This document shows positions 43,341 through 52,569 of a DNA stretch of 64,000 nt, in pieces. Both the position numbers and the translations under genes were made by a program. The notes under the pieces were generated by a model that saw nothing but the letters and a program-made list of their open reading frames with translations, searched no databases and was not told where the DNA came from. The stretch spans positions 7,316,001 through 7,380,000 of the forward strand of contig VNWV01000001.1 in the NCBI GenBank assembly GCA_009801085.1. The letters run 5' to 3'. This DNA is from Lasiodiplodia sp. COLG20 (Eukaryota > Ascomycota > Dothideomycetes > Botryosphaeriales > Botryosphaeriaceae). How positions within the stretch are numbered: the first letter of the stretch is position 1; each line of letters opens with the position of its first letter.

Positions 43341-44157
43341 CTACACAATCTTCTTCGCCGGCCGTGACTCTAATTCATCGTACGCCTTCTTCACGTACGG
43401 GAGCTCCATCATCCTCTTGTACCAGCCGGCCAGGGCGGGCCACTCTTGTATATCAACCTGCATCCGCGCAAGCGTGTTGTGGTCCGTGAAGGGTAAGATT
43501 GATATGTCGGCAATGGTAGGTCTGTCCTTCAGCGCGATCCAGTTCTGGCCGGGCTCTGAGAGCCGCTGGTTGAGAATCGAGTACTGCTTTCTCAGATCCG
43601 TCATCATCCTGAGTCTCATCATTAGCAACGACGCGCAGGGATCACCCGGACGCGGACACGTACTTATCTTGGGCTTTCTTGTTCACATCGGCTCCTGTGC
43701 GCATGTCGTACCACACCCAGTACTTGGCCGTCGGTCTGTATGTGGTCAGCGGATGCTGCCGAAGTTGGTCTCAACCGGCTTACCCAAGAGAAGCCGTCTC
43801 GAACATTAGCCAGTTGCCGATATCGACGTCTTCCTTCGCCGACTTCCCAACGAATTGCTTCGCAGTGTCGTAGTGCTGACCCAAGTACATCAAGATGGTC
43901 GTGCTGTCCCAGAGCTGAACCCGTGCGCCATCGGCATTGTCAATGAGCGCAGGCACGTACAGCTGCGGATGGATCTTGCGGAACCAATCAGCAGCAGCAG
44001 CTTCGCGATCGAGCACGACGGGGTCCCACGGCACGCCCAGGGCCTCGAACAAGATCACAGGCTTGATCCAGTTCTGGTACCGGCCTTCCACGATCAGAAG
44101 GCAGGGGATGTCTGGAATGTCCGAGGTGAGCGAACGCGAGGACGTGATGTCGATCAT
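43341..44157 (-). CDS. Glutathione S-transferase, GliG-like
   Basis: Exons 44157-43784, 43735-43664 and 43608-43341 encode 237 residues; introns are GTAAGC...TACAG and GTACGT...CTCAG. The N-terminal thioredoxin fold reads KPVILFEALGVPWDPVVLD, then YVPALIDNADG and LWDSTTILMYLGQHYD (S/T-T glutathione contact). The helical domain contains GNWLMFETASLGPTAKYWVWYD and ALKDRPTIADISILPF. Of the two GSTs in the cluster, this one has the GPTAKYW motif seen in GliG-type enzymes that attach glutathione to the oxidised diketopiperazine. It is divergent to the GliK-like gene, with 204 bases between starts containing an exact TCGGN3CCGA site. Confidence 0.85.
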
Positions 44158-44253
44158 GGTGAGTTTTCGTTAATGGTCTAGACAGAGAGAGCACCACGAC
44201 CGCCAGCTTAAGAAGACTCTCCTAAGCATCAGCTTCGGGAATCGACAGCCGGC

Positions 44254-44264
44254 TCGGACACCGA
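44254..44264 (+). promoter_or_regulatory. TCGGN3CCGA site in the GST / cyclotransferase promoter
   Basis: TCGGACACCGA lies between the divergent start codons at 44157 and 44362; near matches (TCGGGAATCGA, TCGGCTGCCAA) flank it. Confidence 0.65.
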
Positions 44265-44361
44265 AAAAAAAAAAAAGCTTCTTCGGCTGCCAAGCGGCTG
44301 CTGCCCTTGCACTCGCCCTCCAGCCCTCGCTCCAACCTTTCATCGCTGCTGAATTGCAGCA

Positions 44362-45233
44362 ATGCCCCCTTACCAGTCCGTACAGTCAACAGCTCCTCCG
44401 ATGGAATCAAAGCCGATATGGTATCTCGCGTACGGCTCGAACATGAGCCAGGCCTCCATGGCCAAACGGTCCGTCCAACCGCTGCGCTGCGCGACCGTCC
44501 AGGCGACGACGCACTACCTCACCTTCGACATATTCGGCATCCCCTACTCCGAGCCTTCATACGCCAGCGTCGAGGCTTTCCCCGGCGAGGGATGCTCCTC
44601 CTCCGGCGTCGAGCTGGTCTGGGGCACGCAGCGCTGCGCCGTGCCGCCCGTCTGCGGCGTCGCGTACCTGCTGACGCCCGACGATTTCCACCGCCTGCTC
44701 GTGACTGAAGGCAGCGGGGTCGTGTACGAGGTCGTTACCGTACAGGCTCGACTGCTGGAACTGGGCGAGACGATCGACGCCGTCACGTTGAAGGCCAAGC
44801 ACCCGATACGCCCGAACGGGGCGCCGAGTGCACGCTACCTGGTGAGTACGCGGCTACTGCTGGTGGCGGAGAGCATACATGTCTAACGGCGGCGGCGAAG
44901 GACCTTTTCATCAGTGGGGCGAAGGATAATGGCCTCCCTCAGACGTATGTCGACTATCTCGAGTCTCTCCCCCGCTACCAGAAGCCGGCGAGGCCGACTG
45001 TGGGGGCACTCATCTTCGAGTACACGTGGAGGCCGTTCCTCAGACGTGTTGTCCGTCTTACAACGTGGAACGTCGACAGCGATGGCAACTGTCCCGCATG
45101 GGTTGCCTTCACTTGCGTTTTCTTTTACAAGCTGATGTGGAAGTATCATGACTGCATTCACCGCCATATCTGGGGTAGTGGCGACGGGGGGAAACTCAAC
45201 TTCGTCCAAGTTCGACAAGAAGCCATTCAATGA
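44362..45233 (+). CDS. Gamma-glutamylcyclotransferase, GliK-like
   Basis: Exons 44362-44841 and 44901-45233 (GTGAGT...CGAAG, phase 0) encode 270 residues. IWYLAYGSNMS at ~19-29 is the substrate-binding loop of the GGCT fold; VWGTQRCAVPPVCGVAYLLT and VTEGSGVVYEVV (with the catalytic Glu of that fold in the EG/GE position) follow. The C-terminal exon adds LPQTYVDYLESLPRYQ and a hydrophobic segment near AWVAFTCVFFYKLMWKY, as in GliK-like proteins. GliK removes the glutamyl groups from the bis-glutathionyl intermediate. An alternative start at 44401 (MESKPIWY) would drop 13 residues. Divergent partner: GST at 44157. Confidence 0.9.
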
Positions 45234-45330
45234 TAAGGGGACTTGTATTAAATCTATGTATCCATATAACATCGCCATTACCTTTGTTGAAACTTATGCC
45301 CCCGTCCCCCGGCGTCATCATTCCCCCCCT

Positions 45331-48300
45331 TTAAGAACCTCCAACCTTCTTGGAGACCATTCCAACCACCTTCCCAATGCTGCCGAATCCCAGCGTCAAT
45401 TTACGAACCCGAGTCCTAACACGAAATTCGTCAGTCAGCCAACCAACCTGCAGAGAATCACCACTACTTGACTTACGTGTATACGAAGCAGAACAGCAAC
45501 AGGATATTGGCCACGCAAAACGCCGCAAAGATCCCACAATTCCGCCACCTGTCACCCGCATCAACATGCAGCGTGCGCAGGTAGTCGTCTCCGACACTGA
45601 ACCGGCAGTACGCGCACTCGCCATCCGGCACACTTCCCTCCGAAAGCAAGTACCCGCCGGCGCTGGCAACGAACTCGCCCGCGTACTCGGCGCACGTCGT
45701 AGCGTTGTCGGGAAGTGCGAAGCGTGTGGCGTCAGAGAGCGAGCAGCGCACCGGCTTGTCGCGCAGCACGGCGCCAAGCACGCCGCCCATCCAGTACGTC
45801 GTCGGGTTGAGATAGTACAGCGTGTAGCGCCAGACGACCGACATGCCCTCGTAGGGGATGATGATGCCGTTGAAGAGCGAGAAGATGCCGAGGACGGTGG
45901 GGAGAGTCTTCAGGGTGAATGGTTAGCGTCGGCGGGGGACTGGCGGGGCGGCTTGGGGTGGGGGACTTACATAGCTGATGACGGTGAAGTTGGGGGCCCA
46001 GGCGCAGAACCACTGGCCCATGGTGGTGATGTGGAAGATGTAGAGCAGCGTCATGAAGAAGACGTAGCCGGCGGTGCTCGCGTCAGTGGGCAGCCCGACG
46101 GGGTAGTACCAGAGGAAGAAATACACGACGGCGGTGAGAGCGGCATAGGGGATCTCGGCCAGGATCTGGGCGGTGCAGAAGGCGAAGCAGCCGTAGACGC
46201 GCGACGGCAGCTCGCGGGCCTCCCAGAGGGCCATGTTGGAATGGAACTTGGGGAGGATGCCGTTGACGATGGCGGCCGGGATGATGACCAGCACGAAGCA
46301 GGAGAACATGACGTTTTGCAGGTCCGTCGGCGAGCTGCCCTTGCCCGCACGCCAGAAGATGAAGCCGTTGGCGATGCCGATGACGACGGCGACGAAGATC
46401 TTGGCGTAGGCGTACGGCGCGTCCCGCCAGTATTGCACCAGCGCTCGCTTGGTGAGGAGCCACGTCTGGAGGCCGACGGGCGCGTTGTACTCGCTGCGGC
46501 GCGGACGAGAAGACGGCTCGGGCCCTTCGGCCTTCGTCTGCGCGCTGTTGAAACTGTCGAGCTGTGCCATGAGAGCTGAACGCTCCTCGGACTGCTCCCA
46601 CTCCGCGGTCCAGTCGATGCTGCTCCCGCCCTGCGCCGACTTCATGGATGCCTCGAGGATGAACTCGGCGATGTTCGTCTCCTCGGGCACGTGGACGCCG
46701 CGGGCGGAGAAGTAGTCTAGCACGGCCTGGCCCGCAGGGCCGATCTCGCCAAAGTAAAAGGTCCTGCCGCCGGGGCCGAGGGCGAGGATGGTGTCGAACA
46801 GTTCGAAAAGCTCGGAGCTCGGCTGGTGCACGGTACAGACAATTGCCTGCCCCGCGCGAGCTAGCTTCTTGAGGAAATACACGATGGATAGGGCCGACTG
46901 GCTGTCCAATCCGGTCGTCGGCTCATCAAGAAAGAGCACCTTCGACGGCTTGGCCACGAGCTCGACCGCGATGGTGGTCCTCTTCGTCAACTCCAGCCCT
47001 GAGAAGCGTCAGCACAGTGTAATACGCGGGGTTCGGGGCGATGGAAACTCACCAAGGCTCGAGATGATGGCATCCTGCACGTCGCCCAGATTCAGGATGT
47101 CGATGACCGTGTCGACGTACTCCAACTTCTCGCGCCTCGTGCCGCCGTTCTGGCGGAGAAGCGCGGAAAACTCGAGAGCTTCGCGGACCGTGGCGCTCCC
47201 GTCGTGCATGTCGAACTGCTCGCAGAAGGCCGTGTCCCTCCGGAAAGACGCGTCGACGGGCTTGCCGTTGGCCAGAATCTCGCCCGACGTGGTGCCTGGC
47301 GTGTCGCGCTGCGCGAGCAGGCTGAGCAGCGTCGTCTTCCCCGCTCCCGACGCGCCCATCAGAGCCACCAGACTGCCCGGCTTGGCGTAGCCGCAGACGT
47401 CCCGCAGAAGGTGCTTTTCGCCTCCAGAGCCGTAGGGGACGGTGATGTTCAAGTTCTTCCACATGAAGACATCTGCGCTGTCGGACACGCGCGTGTGGAT
47501 CTCTACATCCTTCTTCGCAGCAACTGCGGCTTCCTCGTCGTGGGGACGAACTTTCAACAAGCTGCGGGCCTTTCTCTTGAATACGAGCCCGCCAGCCCGG
47601 GCATCGGGGAACTCAATGAGCTCGGAGAAGAGCGCGGTGAGGAGGACGTAGAGGATCGTCAGCGCAATCAGCACTCCAAAGTTGCGCCAGATGTTTCGAG
47701 GACGATACTGGTATGCCGTGTCCAGGTACCTTTCACCGCTCACCAGCAGGCTGTTGGATTCAGACCCTTCAATGGCACAGCTTTGAAAACCAGGAACCGC
47801 GTTGGATCCGCGAGGCACAATAAGGTCGTCTGAACAAGTCATGGTCCTGCCTCTGAAATCATTCGCAAACACAGCCTCGAACCCGTATGCAACAGGGTTG
47901 ATCCAGTACAACTAGACATGTCAGAAGGAGCAGAGCAGAAACATGAGCCAATTACATACCCAGGCAAACCACGGCGCGGAGCTGCTCATATCCGCTCTGG
48001 GCACGATATAACCGGAGAAGATGATCTGACTGCAGTGTTAGCAATGGCTTTGGACCGAGGTGGGGAAGTGGCGCACGAGTAGGTTCTGGGCGGTGCTGCT
48101 GAAGCGAATGGCCGTGTCCAGGGTAGAAGACACGGACCCAAACATCCTGTAAAGCTCCGTCATGCTGTACGAGACCATGAACACGAACAGCAGGTACACG
48201 AAGAACTTGCCAGGATCGGTGTCGAGATTAGCCATGAAGTAGAAGATGATGGAAAGCAGGATCGACGCAACGGCCAACACTAGACCGTCGACCAGCGCCT

Positions 48301-49871
48301 TGGCGAGTGCCAGGGCTGCAGGCCTGTAGAAGGCGTAGCCGTGTTGTCGCTGGACGACGGGACGTCCGGCCAGTACGATATTGAGCTCTGGGAGCTGCAC
48401 CCAACAGATGAACAGCGCAGAGAAGAAAAGGCTGCCGCCGCGGCTGAAGGCTCCCGACGTGTCCAGGCCCTGACCGTAAAAAAGCGAGCCGACAACCAGA
48501 GCGTTGACCAGGATGTTCCAACACTTCGTTGCGGAGATCATCGGCTCATTGACAAGCAGCCACACCTCACGCCGGGCACAAGCAATCACCTGCTTCGGGA
48601 AACTGGAATTGTAGACGGAGCCCTTCCGGATACGGCTGCCCCTGGATTCGGCAACGAGCCGCTTGAAGTCTTCTGTCTCGGCACACTGGCTGTCCTGCAG
48701 CTCTGCTCGGTAGTCCTGTGTGTCCTGCATCGTGGCTCGATAGTGCGTCGAGCTTTTGTATGCGGCCTCAAGGCTCTCAGCAGTGCGTGGCACACGGTCC
48801 TCGTATCCGGCGCGGATCCGGCGTGCTATGGGATCCGTCACCGAGACTAGAAAGTCGGCCGTGGTCATGCGAGGTGAGCACTCAAAGCCGAGGTCGATGA
48901 AATATCTTGTGTACGTATCAGCGCTCCGCTCAAGTGCCGCAAGGCTATGTGGGCACCCTACCGTTTCGCCTCTGCCGCCGGACCAAAGAAAACGCATCGA
49001 CCATCATCAATGAGCAAGACCTTGTCCATGAGGTCATAGATGCCCTCGCCCGCCTGGTAGAGCGTCACAGCAGTGGTCCTATTTCCTGCATCGGTGACGC
49101 TGCGCAGGGTTTTGGCATACTCCAGGGCGGTTGCGCTGTCCAGGCCACGAGTGCTGTTGTCCCAGCACGTCAGCGCAGAATCAGCCGCAAGAATCTCGGC
49201 TATGGATATCTGGCAGCCATCAGTAAAGCTCGTGTGGCTCTCGAGTCTGGGAGACTTGCCCTCTTCCGCTCGCCGCCGCTAACACCCCTGATGAAGGCAT
49301 CGCCGACGCGAGTTTCTTTGACTCCTTCTAGCCTCAAGGTTTCGAGAAGGCCGTGAGCCGTGTCGGATATTGTGCTGGAACTCTGCTTTCCAGTCTTGCA
49401 CTGCAAAGCAAAGAGCAGAGTGTCCCAGACACGCAGCCGAGGAAAGTGAACGTCATCCTCGGGGCAGTAGGTGATCTCGCCACGGTAATGCTCTGCTTGT
49501 TCACGGGCCGAGATGCAGCCGTAGCTGACGTCGCCCGAGACTTCCAGAAAGTGGTGGCGGTGGTTTGCAATGGCTCTCAGAAATGTTGTGCAGCCGGAGC
49601 CAGGGCGGCCAAGCACGAGGAGCATCTCGCCCCTGCGAATGCTGCCGGAAAATCCATGGAGAATGGTTCTGGTGTCGGCACCGGCAGTTGATGGGAACCA
49701 GCTGCGTACGAGTCGGTACAGGTCAGGGCCGAAGCTACCAACAACGGCTTCCGGAAATGTCCTGACATGTTGTTTGGTGGCTCCCCTGACCTTGACTGTG
49801 AGGTCTTCCCAAGATACCCCAAGTCCTTTGGCCTGCGAGTTGTGGGTTGAACTGCCTGGTTTCGAGGACAT
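45331..49871 (-). CDS. PDR/ABCG full transporter, SirA-like exporter
   Basis: Eight exons (49871-49260, 49209-48962, 48905-48077, 48025-47960, 47911-47053, 46998-45971, 45907-45477, 45415-45331) encode 1385 residues; the first intron has a GC donor (GCAAGT) and all phases match. Order is NBD-TMD-NBD-TMD: Walker A LGRPGSGCTT, signature VSGGERKR, Walker B replaced by ALTCWDNSTRGLDS (fungal PDR type), first TMD with FFSALFICWVQLPELN, then second Walker A LMGASGAGKTTLL, LFLDEPTTGLDS, and the last TMD with WRYTLYYLNPTTYWMGG. PDR pumps usually have ~1450-1500 residues; the N-terminus here is short. In sirodesmin clusters SirA exports the toxin and gives self-protection; the same role is inferred. 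It shares a 306-base promoter with the P450 at 50178. Confidence 0.9.
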
Positions 49872-50177
49872 CGTTGCGACTGCGGCAATTGTGACGGCGG
49901 GAGGGACAGAACGAGTGGAATCAGCCTATGCACTTTGCATTCGCTATTGTGCGTGAATCTCCCCGATGGGAGCGTGGAAGAGTGGGAGCGGCCCCTGGTC
50001 GCTCCGGAGACATTCGCGGAAACTTCTTATGGCTGCCGGCAGCCGAGCACCCCATGCGGATCCACACGGTGCTACCGAGCAACTGATGCGGGTAAAAGCC
50101 GAGCCAAATATATCACATTTGGAATGTCGTACATTCTGCATCAGAGTCCCCTGGCATCCACCGCCGACCCCTGCATC
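49872..50177. promoter_or_regulatory. Divergent promoter of the ABC exporter and P450
   Basis: The gap between the start codons contains CCGGCAGCCGA at 50036-50046, one base from TCGGN3CCGA, and no other gene. Confidence 0.45.
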
Positions 50178-51395
50178 ATGTCATCAAACTTTCTCAGTGG
50201 CACGGCTCCGCCGTCGGCCTACCTGGCGTTGGCTGTGACAGTGCGCCCTTGACTCCAAGCGTTGTTGCCATGAACCATTACTAATATGTTGTTGTAGTTT
50301 GTCGCCGTTGCCTACTGGCTGCTGGCGCGCGACAGCCGCCTCAAGCACCTGCCGCCGGGCCCAAAGGGCCTGCCCTTAATTGGCTCGATGGTTGAGATGT
50401 CTGATATCGACAGCATGCCCAAGCGTGCGGCCGAATGGGCACGCGAGTACGGCGAGATTTTCCACACAAAGGTCGGCCTTGAGCATTACATCTGGCTCTC
50501 TTCGCCTCAGGCCGTCAAAGACCTCATGGATAAGCGCGGCAACATCTACTCGTCGCGCGCTCACGCACCCATGATCAACCTCGTCTCCAACGACAACAGG
50601 GTCAACTTCATGCCCTACAACGAAAAATGGCGCAAGGTCCGCAACCTGCTGCATGCCGCTCTGAACCTTGAAACATCCGTCATGTACAAGCCGGTGCAGG
50701 ATTTTGAGACGAAGTCAGTCCTCTGGGAACTGCTCCACGTCAAGGACGACCACGAGTTCTACAACATCAACCGTCGGTACTCGGCCAGCGTCATCATGCT
50801 CGTGACGTATGGACGCCGCATTACCAGCTGGGCGGATCCGCTGTACGACGAGATCTTCACCATCATCCGGCACTTTACCCTCGCATCCGCTCCCGGCGTC
50901 TGGATCGCTGATACCATACCATCACTCACCAAGTACATTCCGTCGCGGCTGCTGCAGAACTGGAAGAACATTGGCAGAAAGTGGCATGAGGAGGACGCCA
51001 AGGTTTACATGCGGCTATACAACGACTGCTTGGAGCAGATCAAGGCCGGCACCGCACCCGACTGCTTCATCAAGGACATCGAAACCATCGGGACCCGCAA
51101 GAACAACGTCGGGCCTGAGTTGGCCGCATACACGGCCGGCGCTCTCATCGAAGCGGGCAGCGATGCGACAACCACTGCACTGAACAACGTCATTTTGGCA
51201 TGTCTGCTGTATCCGGAGGTCGTGGAAAAAGCGCACGAGGAACTTGACCGGGTAGTCGGCAAGGACAGGATGCCCACCTTTGACGATGAGCCCAATCTAC
51301 CCTACATCCGAGATTTTGCAAAGGAGACGCTGCGTTGGCGTGCCACGACCAAGGTTGGCACCTGCCACGCCACGACAAAGGATGACTGGTACAAG
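50178..51395 (+). pseudogene. Cytochrome P450, truncated before the haem-binding region
   Basis: Exons 50178-50240 and 50298-~51395 (GTGCGC...TGTAG, phase 0). The N-terminus has a membrane anchor (AYLALAVTFVAVAYWLLA) and LPPGPKGLPLIGS, then the helix-C region YNEKWRKVRNLLHAAL, the I-helix GALIEAGSDATTTAL (oxygen-binding AG.D.T) and the K-helix KETLRWR (ExxR). Homology stops after ATTKDDWYKG. The remaining ~130 residues, including the F-x-x-G-x-R-x-C haem ligand motif, are absent; the frame continues into unrelated sequence to a stop at 51551. Such a protein could not bind haem. It is related to GliC/SirB-type cluster P450s by position; which one cannot be said. Confidence 0.85.
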
Positions 51396-51548
51396 GGATC
51401 TTCTGGTCTTTGCCTGGCCTATCTACTACATCTGGAAACTGAAATTGCCAAAGATGACGCGCATTTGGCTGGGCGTCTTGTTCTCAATTTGAAATTGCCA
51501 AAGATGACGCGCATTTGGCTGGGCGTCTTGTTCTCAATTGGCACTATG
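51396..51548 (+). pseudogene. Exon fragment of a rhodopsin-like (PTH11-related) membrane protein
   Basis: In another frame than the P450, this stretch reads DLLVFAWPIYYIWKLKLPK and then TRIWLGVLFSIGTM, the pattern of helix 5-6 in fungal rhodopsin-domain proteins (D....PIP..WKL..P...R......F..G). It ends at a good splice donor (ATGTAAGTCC), so it is an exon end from a different gene. Part of it is present twice in tandem. No other exon of such a gene is recognisable here. Confidence 0.5.
51441..51540 (+). repeat. 50-bp perfect tandem duplication
   Basis: 51441-51490 and 51491-51540 are identical except at the last base. The unit starts GAAATTGCCAAAGATGACGC. It lies at the P450/rhodopsin junction. 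Confidence 0.95.
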
Positions 51549-52569
51549 TAAGTCCTCTCTCCCACACCCCTTTCACTTCGCTTCACCGCCAAAAAAGCAT
51601 GTAGCCCTATGACAAGGAAAAAAGAAAAATAATTTTGTCNGAGAAATTCGGAGTAATCTTCAACTTCACCCGCCATCGCCTGGGCTCGTCCCGGCGCTCT
51701 GGCCGCTGCCCGTGAGGGCCTGGCGTGAACACGCCTGCTCCTGGCATCAGAAAACTCAGGGCCAGCCGGCAGCACCGCCTTCGGGTGGTGCTTGCGCAGG
51801 TCTGCACCCCTATGGGAGTCAGGGCGAACATTGTGTGCATGCGCAAGCAAGCGTGTGACACTTCAGTGCAATACGCGGCATACTGTATTCCGATATCATT
51901 CGATTCCGATTACTCTGGCGAGGGCGGCTCTTCACCTTTTCTTTCGAGGTATGTGTGTCTCACATCTACTGCTTAGACAAAAAAGTTCAAAGGATGCTAC
52001 TAACAATCCAACAACCCCAGCTCCTCGAAAAAGGGCGCGACATGCTCTCTACCTGGGCAGCTGAAGCAAACATCCGGACGTATGCATGGCCTTTAAAATA
52101 TTACAGATACATCTAGACATTTCATTCAACTGCCCATGTAAGAAAATTGCTATTTCTAGTGAGAAAGCTTAGGAAATGCCAAATTCTTTTGTCGCCTGTT
52201 ATGCATTGGCTATTTGGCATGCTGGCGGGCAGCACATGCACAAGCACGAGTTGAAGCAAGATAAAAGATGCTATTGCCCAAGTTCTACATGTACTCTCGC
52301 CTGGGTATCCGCGGTGACAGATCCCGAGTTGTGCAACCATGGAAAACGTTGGGGAAGGTGAAGGAGATGAGGAAACGGACGCCATCTCTATGCACGCAGC
52401 GAGCATTTCCTTTCTGCACCCGCTCATCTTCGAAAACTGTGTCGCTAATCAATTCATCCCGCAAATCCAGGCCGTCGCCCCCAATCCCACCTTGTTCCGT
52501 CCCCGGCCCTTTATTATCCAGCGCCCTATGCAATAATTTCCGAAACACGCGAGCACTGTACGATTCTCA
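51549..52569. other. Junction region, no confident gene
   Basis: Contains an ambiguous base (n) at 51640 after an A-rich stretch, a GC-rich unexplained block (51660-51870), and a possible orphan 3' exon after GCTACTAAC...CCCCAG at 52020 (LLEKGRDMLSTWAAEANIRT). Neither neighbour extends into it. From ~52150 rightward it is the 3' flank of the deubiquitinase gene. Confidence 0.5.
51640..51640. other. Ambiguous base
   Basis: The only n I noticed in the window, 100 bases after the tandem duplication, suggesting a poorly resolved assembly or scaffold joint. Confidence 0.95.

Noticed and set aside
45350..46579. 409-codon plus-strand ORF
   Set aside because: Antisense shadow of the ABC transporter exons 6-8; E/G/D-rich with no domain.
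51792..52064. Motif ESGRTLCAC resembling a P450 haem-binding loop (FxxGRxxCAG) downstream of the truncated P450
   Set aside because: The frame lacks the conserved Phe and any flanking P450 sequence, so it is probably chance.
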